Shown here: one piece after another, positions 8,809 to 18,900 of the stretch
How the letters are laid out: every line of letters begins with the position of its first letter
Numbering within the stretch: position 1 is the stretch's first letter
From: Bacteroidales bacterium
GTDB lineage: Bacteria; Bacteroidota; Bacteroidia; Bacteroidales; Muribaculaceae
NCBI GenBank assembly: GCA_900766975.1
Contig: CAAFXO010000016.1
Span: forward strand, 13,639-77,638
DNA: 64,000 nt
Direction: 5' to 3'
Position numbers and translations under genes: made by a program
The notes under the pieces: generated by a model
Databases searched by the model: none
What the model saw: the letters and a program-made list of their open reading frames with translations, nothing else
Told to the model about the DNA's origin: nothing

Positions 8809-11229
8809 TTATCCCTCAACTGAATAAGCAGAAGCGTAATAGCCACGAGAGCCATAACGAGAATTAGGGGCATCTGTGCCGTTGAGCAGGACCGACATTT
8901 GATTGAAACGATAGTTCTTATATAGTTCATCGATTTCAGGCACGGAGACCTTATCGAGGAGACCGGCACGAGCCACGAATATGGTGGAATCAGCGAGAGG
9001 GGCGACAACTTGAGTATCGACGACGATATCCACCGGGGGGCAATCGAGGAAGATATAATCATATTGAGCGGAAGCCTCCTGAACAAGAGTCTTCATGCGT
9101 GGAGTCTCAAGGAGCTCGGCAGGGTTGGGAGGACGGTGGCCGATGGGGAGGATGTCGAGAGTAGCCTCCTCTTCATCCTTAACGACGAGATTTTTCCAGT
9201 CGGGAACAGAGCCGGTGAGATAAGATGTGATGCCACGAGAAGGCATACCTATGAACTGCGAAGCGGATCCATGACGGAGGTCACAGTCGATGATGAGCAC
9301 ACGTTTATTCTTGATGGCAAACGAGCTGGCGAGGTTGAAAGTCACGAACGACTTGCCGCTGCCGGGATTGAAGGAAGTGATCAAGATGACGTGAGAATTT
9401 CCGCCGCGATTCATAAAGCTGATATTACCACGGACAATTCGGAACGACTCATTGATGACATCGCGGCTGCCACGGCTGACGCGTGCCGGAAGAGTTTCAT
9501 TATTCTCCTTCTTCTTCGACCCGAATATTTTGAGGAGTTTGCCGATCTTATTTTCCACCTTTCCGACCATAGGAATTTCGCCGATAAAAGGAGTCGACAT
9601 GTGTTCGAGATCCTTGCGCGAGCGCACCTTGGTGTTGGTAGACTCCTTAACATAAACGATACCTGCGGGGAAAAGGAGACCGAGGATGAACATCACCGCC
9701 ACGGTGAGTACGGGCTTGGGAGATACAGGCTCTACCGGGCCGCTGGGAGGGGTGATGACACGAGTATTGTCGGCGGTAAAGGTCTGGTTGAGTTCATTCT
9801 CCTCGCGCTTCTGCAGCAGGTATAGATATAGTTCCTCTTTGACCTTCTGCTGACGCTCGACGCTAAGGAGATGCTTGGCTTGAGTTGGAGCAGATGCGAG
9901 CTGGCTGCGGAGAGTGGCTTGCTGCCCTTGGAGAGAAGCGACATTCTTCTGGAGGCTCACCACCTGATTGTTCAGACCCCGCTCGATAGCCTCGCGCATA
10001 CCGGCGAGTTGCTGATCGTAGTCGAGCACAATGGGGTTGGTGGCGGAAGTGCTTTCAGCCACATTGTTGCGAGTCAGAAGCGTGGTGTTATAAGTAGTGA
10101 TTTGAGTTTCAAGCTGAGGACTTGTAGCGCCGGTGTTGACCGGAATCACTTTAAACTTATTGGAGGGAGTTCTGACATAGTCATAGACATACTGTGCCAT
10201 GCCGAGCTGAGCGGTAGCCTCGCGGAGCAGCGCCTCATTGCTTTGCGAAGACTCGAGGTTGAGGCGAGCCGACTCCTTGAGGTCGGGCACGAGAGTCTGC
10301 GACTTATAGTTCATGATTTCAGAATCCACGACGCCGAGTTCCTTCTGGATCAGTTCAAGGCGCTCATCGATGAACTGAGAAGTAGCGACAGCCATACGAT
10401 TCTTATCGGAGACATACTTGGAAGTATAGACATCGAGGATGGTATTGAGTACATCGTCGGCACGCTGGATAGAGACATCCTTGATGCTGAGGTCGATCAC
10501 GGTAGCATCGCGGTCGGTAAGGTCACCGACAAGTTTCTTGCTATAACTTTCGACGGTCTTGAGGAATGAGCGACGAGTCACCTTAATATTTACAGTCTTC
10601 TCACGCGGAGTGGGGACATACTTCTCGTTGACCTCAAAATGAACAGTACCGATAGGGGTCTTCACGGTGCAAGGTGTGGTATTTGCCACTTTCACCTCGC
10701 CGGGCAACTTGTGGGTGCCATCGGCATCGATAAGTTTGAACTTATAGAGGCGCGCCGAGCCGTCGGGTTGGAGTTCAATCGTGAATATACCCCCCATGCC
10801 GGGATCGAGATCGGGAATCTTGATCTTGAAAGGGAGGTTGGTGCCATATAGAGTTTTGCCATGAGGGAAACCCTTCTGATAATAATTGACATCGAGGCCG
10901 AGGCGCTGCACGACTTCAGTCATGACCGCCGGCGACTTCAGAGAAATCAACTCATTATATACATTGGTATTGGTCGAGACGAGACCCAACTTGGAGAAAG
11001 AGCTGGCGATATCGCCCATGCCGCCGCCGCCATCTTGATCCTTGATAAGGACCTGCATGGTGCGTTTGAATCCGGACTCCTTGATAGCGACGTAAGCCAC
11101 ACCCAAGAATGTAAAGAAGATTACAGAGAAGAGGAACCACTTCCACTTCAGAGAGCATGCTTTGAAGAACTGACCAAGGGAGAACGACTCCTCTTGTTTC
11201 GACTTTTTATTTTCTTTTATATCTTCCAT
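8809..11229 (-). CDS. Wzc-like polysaccharide co-polymerase and tyrosine autokinase
   Basis: 806-residue inner-membrane protein that controls polysaccharide polymerisation and export. Order of parts: cytoplasmic N-terminus, first membrane helix (about 31-49), a long periplasmic Wzz-like region with coiled coil, a second helix (TVAVMFILGLLFPAGIVYV, near 510-530), then a cytoplasmic BY-kinase domain. Walker A GSGKS is at about 623-627, Walker A' is LIIDCDLRHG, and the tail has a tyrosine cluster (YGSRGYYASAY) for autophosphorylation. It lies between the Wza-like lipoprotein gene and the cognate phosphatase gene, the classic export operon order. It is full length. Confidence 0.93.
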   Translation of the reverse strand: MEDIKENKKSKQEESFSLGQFFKACSLKWKWFLFSVIFFTFLGVAYVAIKESGFKRTMQVLIKDQDGGGGMGDIASSFSKLGLVSTNTNVYNELISLKSPAVMTEVVQRLGLDVNYYQKGFPHGKTLYGTNLPFKIKIPDLDPGMGGIFTIELQPDGSARLYKFKLIDADGTHKLPGEVKVANTTPCTVKTPIGTVHFEVNEKYVPTPREKTVNIKVTRRSFLKTVESYSKKLVGDLTDRDATVIDLSIKDVSIQRADDVLNTILDVYTSKYVSDKNRMAVATSQFIDERLELIQKELGVVDSEIMNYKSQTLVPDLKESARLNLESSQSNEALLREATAQLGMAQYVYDYVRTPSNKFKVIPVNTGATSPQLETQITTYNTTLLTRNNVAESTSATNPIVLDYDQQLAGMREAIERGLNNQVVSLQKNVASLQGQQATLRSQLASAPTQAKHLLSVERQQKVKEELYLYLLQKREENELNQTFTADNTRVITPPSGPVEPVSPKPVLTVAVMFILGLLFPAGIVYVKESTNTKVRSRKDLEHMSTPFIGEIPMVGKVENKIGKLLKIFGSKKKENNETLPARVSRGSRDVINESFRIVRGNISFMNRGGNSHVILITSFNPGSGKSFVTFNLASSFAIKNKRVLIIDCDLRHGSASQFIGMPSRGITSYLTGSVPDWKNLVVKDEEEATLDILPIGHRPPNPAELLETPRMKTLVQEASAQYDYIFLDCPPVDIVVDTQVVAPLADSTIFVARAGLLDKVSVPEIDELYKNYRFNQMSVLLNGTDAPNSRYGSRGYYASAYSVEG

Positions 11230-11356
11230 TAAGTATATACGCGATAATAAGTTATGGCTTCACACGAGCGAGGATAGAAAAGCGCAACAATGTGATAGCA
11301 TATAGATATACGCTAAAGCGCCCCAATTTATTGCATAAAAGTTAAAGAAATTGGGA

Positions 11357-12193
11357 TTATTTAACAAAAACTCCGACAGTAGTGACAGCGGTGGTGATCA
11401 GTGATGCCACAGAAATCCAGAAGCTGACGCTGAGGGCGGAGTTACCATTGACGGTAGTTTGGCGCTTACGCATCGAGTTGGGTTCGGCATAGACGATATC
11501 GTTTTGCTGAAGATAGAACACGGGAGACTGCGCCACTTCGGTGAGGTTGGTAAGGTCGAGAGTATATGTTTTGAGTTGGCCATTTTCCTCACGGACCACC
11601 TTTATATTATCACGGCGAGCGAGAATATTGAGGTCACCGGCGAGTGCGATGGCTTCGAGGATATTCAGTTGATCCTTATTGATGTCATAACGTCCGGGAG
11701 AATTGAACTCGCCGAGCATATTGATGCCGGTATTTAGGAACTCTACAGTGACCGTAGGGTCTTTGACGAGGCTACGCCCCATTAGCTCCCCTTTGATATA
11801 AGCGGCGATCTCTTGACGGGTCATATCGGCGATATGGAGCGAACCGAGCATCGGGAAGTCGATATTACCTTCATTATTGACAGTATAATAGGAGATAGCG
11901 TCGGTGGCAGTGGGTTGATAAGTGCGGTTGGTGACGCCATTGATATCGGAAGTCTGCGACGTACCGACTCGGTTGGTATAAACCGGGAGGTTGAAGAGCG
12001 AGCTGACATCGGCGTCTTTCGACTTGACGACGATAGAGAGCTTATCGTTGGCGCGAGCCTTGATAGGGTTAACGCTAATCGCACTTATCACTGCTTGATT
12101 ATCCTGAAAGTAAGCGACTTTCTTAGGAGTGGAGCAAGACGTTGCCAGGATCGAGGCGATCAGGACAGCGCCATAGACGAGGATTTTTTTCAT
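11357..12193 (-). CDS. Wza-like polysaccharide export lipoprotein
   Basis: 278-residue outer-membrane lipoprotein by homology to the polysaccharide biosynthesis/export (PES, SLBB) family. The signal peptide MKKILVYGAVLIASILATSC ends in a lipobox-like sequence with the acylated cysteine at residue 20. The PES domain (ARANDKLSIVVKSKDADVS onward) and an SLBB segment (GEFNSPGRYDINKDQL, LNILEAIALAGDL) follow. A C-terminal hydrophobic stretch (SVSFWISVASLITTAVTTVGVFV) probably forms the outer-membrane helix, as in Wza. An ATG five codons upstream (12208) is possible, but the start at 12193 gives a clean signal peptide. The protein should form the export channel working with the Wzc-like protein encoded next. 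Confidence 0.9.
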   Translation of the reverse strand: MKKILVYGAVLIASILATSCSTPKKVAYFQDNQAVISAISVNPIKARANDKLSIVVKSKDADVSSLFNLPVYTNRVGTSQTSDINGVTNRTYQPTATDAISYYTVNNEGNIDFPMLGSLHIADMTRQEIAAYIKGELMGRSLVKDPTVTVEFLNTGINMLGEFNSPGRYDINKDQLNILEAIALAGDLNILARRDNIKVVREENGQLKTYTLDLTNLTEVAQSPVFYLQQNDIVYAEPNSMRKRQTTVNGNSALSVSFWISVASLITTAVTTVGVFVK

Positions 12194-12249
12194 TTTAACG
12201 AGCGGCATGTCATCGAGGGGATGGCATAGCCGTAAGAATTAAAGATTAA

Positions 12250-13377
12250 CTAATCGTATAATACGACACCGAGGCGTTTTTCGCGAGATCGGATGGAATG
12301 AGTCAGCAAAATATTAGCGAAGACCCAGACCGCGATATCGCCCAAAATCACCAGGGTCGGATTCAAATATGGGGATACCCATAGGTTCATTATCACGAAA
12401 ACAGCATCAGCTGCGAGGATGGCAATCAGCGCCTGCCACTGGCGGCAGCCGAGAGCCAGAAGCTTATGATGTATATGGCAACGATCGGGGAGGAAGGGAT
12501 TGCGACCCTTTCTCAGGCGATGGAAGAAGACTCTGACCACGTCGAAACATGGGAGGAGGATCGGCGCTACCGCCAAGATGAAAATATTATTGCCCGTAGT
12601 GACAGACTCCTGCGGGATGCTGAAAGCCTGAAGGGCCATGAACGAGAGCACAACGCCGATGGTCAGCGTGCCGGTGTCGCCCATAAATATTTTCTTATGT
12701 TTTTCGACTTTGCCGAATACATTATAATAGAAGAACGGAATAAGTGTACCAAATGTTGCACCGATGAACATAGCATACACATAATGTCCGGTCGAGATGA
12801 AGACAAAACTATAAAGAGCCATAGCGATGATACTGATGCCGGAAGCCAAGCCGTCGATACCATCGATCAGGTTGATGGCATTGGTGATATACACCACTAA
12901 GAAGACGGCAGTGATCCAGCCCAAGATCGTGGGCCACTGATGGATTCCGAGGAATCCATAGAGGTCGGCAGGCCACAGCCCGGCGAGTACGAAGATACTG
13001 CCGGCGATGACCTGGAACAAGAACTTGGTGCGATAGCGCACCTGCACCAAATCATCGGCAATACCGATCATATACATCAGCATCAACGAACAAAAGAGGA
13101 AGAAGATGTTGATGATCGACCCCGGAAGGAGACCGCCGATTCCATTGAGTTGGAACCTTACGTTTATGCCCAAGACGATGCAGAACGAGAAAGTGAGAGC
13201 CGGCAAGAAAGCTATACCTCCAAGACGGGGCACAACTCCCTTATGGATCTTACGATCGTCGACATCATCATATAGACTTCTCCTGCGTGCTATCCGCATA
13301 ATAGAGGGTAGGATTACACCTGCCAGCACTACAGAGACAACAATGCAGAGAATATAGTTTAAAATCCAATATACCAT
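12250..13377 (-). CDS. WecA/MraY-family undecaprenyl-phosphate sugar-1-phosphate transferase
   Basis: 375-residue polytopic enzyme with about 11 membrane segments. It would transfer a HexNAc-1-phosphate from its UDP-sugar to undecaprenyl phosphate. Family motifs are GIADDL (near 105-110), the catalytic NAINLIDGIDGLASG, a GDTGTL segment and the basic loop DRCHIHHKLL (HIHH). This pattern favours WecA/TagO-like enzymes over MraY. The ATG at 13377 is preferred over a GTG one codon earlier. It is the first gene of the minus-strand export operon, driven by the promoter at 13448-13478. With the enzyme at 2776-3474, the region encodes two unrelated priming transferases. Confidence 0.9.
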   Translation of the reverse strand: MVYWILNYILCIVVSVVLAGVILPSIMRIARRRSLYDDVDDRKIHKGVVPRLGGIAFLPALTFSFCIVLGINVRFQLNGIGGLLPGSIINIFFLFCSLMLMYMIGIADDLVQVRYRTKFLFQVIAGSIFVLAGLWPADLYGFLGIHQWPTILGWITAVFLVVYITNAINLIDGIDGLASGISIIAMALYSFVFISTGHYVYAMFIGATFGTLIPFFYYNVFGKVEKHKKIFMGDTGTLTIGVVLSFMALQAFSIPQESVTTGNNIFILAVAPILLPCFDVVRVFFHRLRKGRNPFLPDRCHIHHKLLALGCRQWQALIAILAADAVFVIMNLWVSPYLNPTLVILGDIAVWVFANILLTHSIRSREKRLGVVLYD

Positions 13378-13447
13378 CACAAAACTCTTTGATCATAACG
13401 AGCTCGGCCAACTCCTTGGCGTAAGCCCGCATTCTCCATAAATTATG

Positions 13448-13478
13448 CAAAAGTACGAAATTTTTGATAGATGACAAA
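13448..13478 (-). promoter_or_regulatory. Promoter of the polysaccharide export operon
   Basis: On the minus strand: TTTG (13478-13475), 19 nt, TACTTTTG (13455-13448), matching the Bacteroidota consensus. It lies about 70 nt upstream of the WecA-like start codon and is divergent from the panB promoter. Confidence 0.65.
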
Positions 13479-13515
13479 ATATCTGACCAATCTAATTGCA
13501 ATTTGACACAAATTC

Positions 13516-13546
13516 TTGGCTATTTCGCGGATAATGAGTAATTTTG
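13516..13546 (+). promoter_or_regulatory. Promoter of panB
   Basis: TTG (13516-13518), 20 nt, TAATTTTG (13539-13546). Predicted transcription start is near 13553, giving a leader of about 35-55 nt depending on the start codon used. Confidence 0.65.
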
Positions 13547-13586
13547 CAAACTGATTTGTTAGAAATAGTCGTAACGTCGGGTCGTT

Positions 13587-14429
13587 ATGACAAAAATATG
13601 TAAAGAAATGTCGACCAATACAACAGACAACTCTCGGAAAGTGACCACAATAAGGCTTGTCGAGATGAAGCAACGAGGGGAGAAAATCTCGATGCTGACA
13701 GCCTACGATTATTCCTCAGCCAAGATCATCGATGGGGCGGGGATAGATGTAATTCTGGTGGGAGATTCCGCCTCGAATGTAATGGCGGGCAATATGACCA
13801 CCTTGCCAATCACGTTAGACCAGATGATCTATCACGCCAAGTCGGTGATGAAAGCCACGCGCCGAGCACTGGTGGTGGTGGATCTACCCTTCGGATCTTA
13901 TCAAGGGAACTCGAAAGAGGCGTTGACCTCCGCGATCCGCATCATGAAAGAGAGTCATGCCGAGGCAGTAAAGATGGAGGGAGGCTCGGAGATTCGCGAA
14001 TCTGTGGAGCGCATCCTCTGTGCCGGCATTCCGGTGATGGGACACTTGGGGCTGACCCCTCAGAGCATCAATAAATTCGGCACCTACAGTGTGCGAGCCC
14101 GTCAGAAAGAAGAGGCAGAGAAGCTGATCGCTGATGCCAAGATGCTGGAAGAGATCGGCTGCTTCGCCATCGTCTTGGAGAAGATTCCGGCAGAATTGGC
14201 AGCGGAAGTATCGCGACAGCTCACGATTCCGACGATCGGTATCGGCGCCGGTGGAGGCACGGATGGCCAGGTCTTGGTGATGCACGACATGCTGGGCATC
14301 AACCAGGGGTTCTCGCCCCGATTCCTGCGTCGATATGCCGACTTGGCGTCAGTGATGCATGACGCTGTGGGACGCTATATCGAAGATGTAAAATCGGGAG
14401 ACTTCCCCACGCCCGAAGAGTCATACTAA
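13587..14429 (+). CDS. panB: 3-methyl-2-oxobutanoate hydroxymethyltransferase
   Basis: 280-residue class II aldolase-like enzyme of pantothenate synthesis. It adds a hydroxymethyl group from 5,10-methylene-tetrahydrofolate to alpha-ketoisovalerate to give ketopantoate. Visible motifs are [12 protein letters not shown] (about 36-47), [10 protein letters not shown] (56-65) with the Mg-binding Asp, VVDLPFGSY, and the late [23 protein letters not shown] codons at 13587 and 13608 are both plausible; conservation starts after the second. It is monocistronic by appearance: its own promoter lies upstream and the carA leader with a separate -7 box begins soon after its stop. panC and panD are not in the window. 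Confidence 0.93.
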   Translation: MTKICKEMSTNTTDNSRKVTTIRLVEMKQRGEKISMLTAYDYSSAKIIDGAGIDVILVGDSASNVMAGNMTTLPITLDQMIYHAKSVMKATRRALVVVDLPFGSYQGNSKEALTSAIRIMKESHAEAVKMEGGSEIRESVERILCAGIPVMGHLGLTPQSINKFGTYSVRARQKEEAEKLIADAKMLEEIGCFAIVLEKIPAELAAEVSRQLTIPTIGIGAGGGTDGQVLVMHDMLGINQGFSPRFLRRYADLASVMHDAVGRYIEDVKSGDFPTPEESY

Positions 14430-14482
14430 TAAAAAAAGCTCATTGAGAGTGCTGAAAATTTTAGATATTGACAAAAAATTGC

Positions 14483-14490
14483 TAACTTTG
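14483..14490 (+). promoter_or_regulatory. -7 box of the carA/pyr operon
   Basis: TAACTTTG is an exact TAnnTTTG match. A TTG lies only 12 nt upstream (14468-14470), too near for the usual spacing, so the -33 element is unclear. Transcription would start near 14497 and produce a leader of about 270 nt before carA. Confidence 0.55.
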
Positions 14491-14510
14491 CGGAGCAATT
14501 CGAAAGAGGT

Positions 14511-14678
14511 ATGAAAAAAGAGCATTACCGATGTCGCAAGATGCGAATCGGGAATTTTGCCATAAGACATCAAATGATCGAGTCGGCATCTTACGATCGG
14601 AGGCATAGCCAGCCGGTAGTAAGGCAAAACGTCGACATCGCAAGCCGCTTTTTCCCAATAATGGAGGTTGCGTCGTAA
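14511..14678 (+). CDS. Possible 55-codon leader ORF upstream of carA
   Basis: An ATG about 14 nt after the predicted transcription start opens a 55-residue frame (MKKEHYRCRK...FFPIMEVAS) ending in TAA at 14676-14678. It resembles no family I know. Its last codons cover the 5' arm (14644-14656) of the terminator-like hairpin that precedes carA. That is the arrangement expected of a transcription-attenuation leader peptide, as known for pyrBI in enterobacteria. The sequence is Arg-rich and includes an FFP stretch. It may equally be a chance frame in a structured RNA, since the same bases form several helices. Confidence 0.3.
   Translation: MKKEHYRCRKMRIGNFAIRHQMIESASYDRRHSQPVVRQNVDIASRFFPIMEVAS
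14529..14640 (+). promoter_or_regulatory. Candidate structured cis-regulatory RNA in the carA leader
   Basis: Perfectly complementary segments nest here. Helix 1 is CGATGTCG (14529-14536) with CGACATCG (14633-14640). Helix 2 is TTTTGCC (14555-14561) with GGCAAAA (14623-14629). Helix 3 is GATCG (14576-14580) with CGATC (14594-14598). In addition AAGATGC (14538-14544), between helices 1 and 2, is complementary to GCATCTT (14586-14592) in the loop of helix 3, which would make a 7-bp pseudoknot. A terminator-like hairpin follows. I do not recognise a known riboswitch class. The function is inferred to be control of the pyr operon. Confidence 0.45.
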
Positions 14679-14718
14679 TGACCATCTCCATAAGAGCCGG
14701 GAAAACGCGGCATTTTTT
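14644..14718 (+). terminator. Attenuator-like terminator before carA
   Basis: GCCGCTTTTTCCC (14644-14656) pairs with GGGAAAACGCGGC (14699-14711) with one mismatch, followed by ATTTTTTA. The 42-nt loop contains its own hairpin, ATGGAG (14661-14666) with CTCCAT (14686-14691). It lies between the promoter and carA, so readthrough must be regulated or partial if it works. The 5' arm is inside the end of the 55-codon ORF. Confidence 0.55.
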
Positions 14719-14764
14719 ATAATTCAACCTGAAAAAGAAACCAAAACAAGAGAAACGAGCAGAT

Positions 14765-15847
14765 ATGAAAAAAGCCACTTTGATACTCGAAGATGGGACT
14801 ACCTTTGAGGGTAAATCGTTCGGATATTCCGGCAATGTAGCCGGCGAAGTTGTGTTCAACACCGCGATGACGGGATATCCGGAGAGTTTGACCGACCCCT
14901 CCTATGCCGGACAGTTGATGACACTGACCTATCCGATGGTGGGCAATTACGGAGTGCCGAGCAGCGATCTTGGCAGCGACGGAATAGAGACCTACATGGA
15001 GAGCAATCGGATCCATGCATCCGGACTAATCGTAGGGGACTACAGCGAGCATTACAGTCATTGGAACGCCTTAGAGAGTCTGTCGGAGTGGTTACAGCGC
15101 GAGAAGATTCCAGCCATCACGGGAATAGACACGCGCCATCTGACACAGATAATCCGCGAGCATGGCGTGATGATGGGACGCATCATGGTGGAGGGTGTCA
15201 ACGACCTTCCGGTGACACCCGACTATAACTCGATCAACTATGTCGACCTCGTGTCGACACGCGAAGTGAAGCACTACAAGAGCGGCGAAGGCAAAAAGCG
15301 CGTAGTGCTGGTGGATTGCGGCGCGAAGAACAATATCATCCGCTGTCTGCTGAATCGAGGTGTAGACGTAGACTTAGTTCCCTGGGATTATGACTTCAAC
15401 CGGCTGGAGTTCGACGGGCTTTTCTTGTCGAATGGTCCGGGCAACCCGGAGGTGTGTGAAAAGACAGTGGAGCATATCCGTCGCTTCATCAACAATCCGG
15501 AAGAGTGTCGTCCGCTGATGGGGATCTGCATGGGCAATCAGCTTCTTGCCAAGGCAGCGGGTGCCGGCATCTACAAGCTCAAATATGGGCATCGGTCGCA
15601 CAATCAGCCGGTGCGCATCGAGGGTAGCAACCGCTGTCTGATCACGAGTCAGAATCATGGATTTGCCGTCGACCCGAGCACCCTGCAAGAGGGATGGGAG
15701 CCCTACTTCACCAATATGAACGACGGTTCGAACGAAGGCATCCGCCATCAGAGCAAGCCCTGGTTCTCATCGCAATTCCACCCCGAAGCATGTGGAGGTC
15801 CGGTGGATGCGGAATTTCTCTTCGATGACTTCGTAAGCAAACTCTAA
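14765..15847 (+). CDS. carA: Carbamoyl-phosphate synthase small (glutaminase) subunit
   Basis: 360-residue subunit that hydrolyses glutamine and passes ammonia to CarB for carbamoyl phosphate, the first step of pyrimidine and arginine synthesis. The N-terminal CPSase domain begins ATLILEDGTTFEGKSFG. The C-terminal class I amidotransferase has the nucleophile Cys255 in GICMGNQ and the His339/Glu341 pair in FHPEACGG. Length and motifs are normal. It is the first gene of the pyr operon and is preceded by a long structured leader with a terminator-like hairpin, so transcription attenuation is likely. carB follows after 72 nt. Confidence 0.96.
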   Translation: MKKATLILEDGTTFEGKSFGYSGNVAGEVVFNTAMTGYPESLTDPSYAGQLMTLTYPMVGNYGVPSSDLGSDGIETYMESNRIHASGLIVGDYSEHYSHWNALESLSEWLQREKIPAITGIDTRHLTQIIREHGVMMGRIMVEGVNDLPVTPDYNSINYVDLVSTREVKHYKSGEGKKRVVLVDCGAKNNIIRCLLNRGVDVDLVPWDYDFNRLEFDGLFLSNGPGNPEVCEKTVEHIRRFINNPEECRPLMGICMGNQLLAKAAGAGIYKLKYGHRSHNQPVRIEGSNRCLITSQNHGFAVDPSTLQEGWEPYFTNMNDGSNEGIRHQSKPWFSSQFHPEACGGPVDAEFLFDDFVSKL

Positions 15848-15919
15848 GGAGGAGAGGAGAGAAAATATACAAATAAAGGAAACAAAGGTAAAACCAGCAA
15901 AACACAATATAATAAAGCG

Positions 15920-18900
15920 ATGATACAAGAGAGCGACATCAAGAAAGTGCTTGTGCTCGGATCGGGCGCGTTGAAAATCGGCGAAGCGGGAGAATTCGAC
16001 TACTCCGGCAGTCAGGCTCTGAAGGCCCTACGAGAAGAGGGTATCGAGACGATCCTGATCAACCCCAACATAGCGACGGTGCAGACCTCGGAGGGGAGTG
16101 CCGATCATATTTACTTCCTGCCGGTGACAGCCACCTTCGTCGAGAAGGTGATAGCACGCGAGCGTCCGCAAGGCATCATGTTGGCATTCGGCGGACAGAC
16201 AGCGCTCAACTGTGGAGTAGAGTTATTCCATCAGGGGATTCTCGAGAAATATAACGTAAGAGTATTGGGCACTCCGATACAATCGATCATCGACACCGAA
16301 GACCGCGAGATCTTCGTAGAGAAACTTGACGAGATCGATGTCAAGACGATCGACTCAGTGGCATGTGACAACAAAGAAGAGGCACTTCGTGCGGCAGAGA
16401 GCTTGGGCTATCCGGTGATCTTGCGCGCCGCCTACGCCTTGGGAGGTCTGGGTTCGGGCTTCTGTGACAATGCCGAGCAGCTCTCCGTGCTTGCCGACAA
16501 AGCCTTCTCCTTCTCGCCGCAAGTGCTTGTAGAGAAGAGTCTTAAGGGATGGAAAGAGGTGGAATATGAAGTAGTGCGAGACTCCTTCGACAATTGTATC
16601 ACCGTCTGCAACATGGAGAACTTCGACCCCCTTGGCATCCACACCGGGGAGAGCATCGTGGTGGCACCCTCACAGACCCTCACCAACTCCGAATATCATA
16701 AGCTCAGAGAGCTCTCCATCCGCATAGCGCGACATATCGGCATCGTGGGTGAATGTAACGTGCAGTTCGCCCTCTGCCCAGACTCCGAAGACTATCGCGT
16801 CATCGAAGTGAATGCCCGTCTCTCACGTTCATCGGCATTGGCATCGAAGGCTACAGGCTATCCCTTGGCATTCGTAGCGGCAAAACTTGGTTTGGGCTAC
16901 GGACTCTTCGACCTTCGCAACTCTGTGACCAAGACCACCTCGGCATTCTTCGAGCCGGCACTCGACTACTGTGTCTGCAAGATACCCCGTTGGGACTTGG
17001 GAAAATTCAGAGGAGTAAATCGCGAGCTGGAATCATCGATGAAATCGGTGGGCGAGGTGATGTCGATAGGGCGCACCTTCGAAGAGGCTATCCAGAAGGG
17101 ACTCCGTATGATCGGCCAGGGGATGCATGGATTCGTGGGCAACAAAGAACTTGAGATACCCGATATCGACGGGGCACTCCATGCTCCGACCGATATGCGT
17201 ATCTTCGTGATAGAGAAGGCATTTCACAAGGGCTACACGGTCGACCAGATCCATGATCTGACCAAGATCGACCGTTGGTTCCTCTACAAGCTGAGACGCA
17301 TCTACGATCTATATGGCGAACTGAAGAAGATTGGCAGTCTCGAGGCGACTCCGTTGGAGCTGCTGAGAGAAGTGAAGCGAGCCGGCTTCTCCGACTTCCA
17401 GACAGCGCGCGCCTTGGGCATGGAGCGCGACATGGAGATAGAGAAGGCGCTTTTGAAAGTAAGGATGCGTCGCAAATCACTCGGCATCGTGCCCTGTGTC
17501 AAGCAGATAGACACGCTCGCCGGCGAGTTCCCGGCAGCCACCAACTATCTTTACCTCACCTACGGCGGCGACAAGAATGATATCAACTACGAGCATGACG
17601 GCCGCTCGGTGATGGTGCTCGGTTCGGGAGCATATCGCATCGGCAGTTCTGTGGAGTTCGACTGGTGTGGCGTGCAGGCACTCAATACGATTCGCAAAGA
17701 GGGTTATCGCTCGGTGATGATCAACTACAATCCGGAGACCGTATCGACCGACTATGATATCTGCGACCGCCTCTACTTCGACGAGCTCACCTTCGAGCGC
17801 GTGCTCGACATCATAGAGATGGAAACGCCCTACGGCGTCGTGGTGTCGACCGGCGGTCAGATCCCGAACAATCTGGCACTCAAGCTCGACGAGCAGGGTG
17901 TCAAACTCTTGGGCACCAGCGCCCAGAGCATCGACAATGCCGAAGACCGCGAGAAATTCTCCGCCATGTTGGGACGCATCGGAGTGGACCAGCCGGCATG
18001 GAGCGCCTTGACTTCTATGGAAGATATCAACAACTTTGTCGACAAGGTGGGCTTCCCGGTATTGGTTCGACCCTCCTACGTCTTGTCGGGTGCGGCGATG
18101 AATGTATGTTACGACCGCACACAATTAGAGAAATTCCTGGCCCTTGCCGCCAACGTGTCGAAGCGACATCCGGTGGTGGTGAGTCAATTCTTGGAGCATG
18201 CCAAAGAGGTGGAGATGGATGCCGTGGCATGCAATGGCGAGATCATCGCCTACGCCATCTCGGAGCATGTGGAATTTGCCGGCGTACACTCGGGCGATGC
18301 CACCATCCAATTCCCGCCGCAGAAGCTCTATGTGGAGACGGCACGACGCATCAAGAAAATCTCGAAAAAGATCGCCAAACAGCTTAACATCAGCGGGCCC
18401 TTCAACATACAGTTCCTGGCACGCGACAACGATATCAAAGTGATCGAATGTAACCTCCGCGCTTCGCGCAGCTTCCCCTTCGTGAGCAAGGTGTTGAAGA
18501 TCAACTTTATAGAGCTTGCCACACGCATCATGTTGGGACTTCCGGTGAGCAAGCCCGACAAGAGCGTGTTCGACTTGGACTATGTCGGCGTCAAGGCGAG
18601 TCAATTCTCCTTCAATCGCTTGCAGAAGGCAGACCCGAAATTAGGTGTCGACATGGTGTCGACCGGCGAAGTGGGATGTATCGGTGAAGATGCTCGCTCG
18701 GCACTTCTCACGGCGATGCTCTCGGTGGGTCAGCGCATACCGAGCAAGAATGTGCTTCTCTCCACCGGCAACGGCAAGCAGAAGGGCGATATGCTCGGCG
18801 CCGCCAAGTTGCTGCAACAGAAGGGTTACTCCATCTTTGCTACCGAGGGAACCAGTCGTCATCTCACCGAGAATGGCATCGAGAACACTCGCGTATACTG

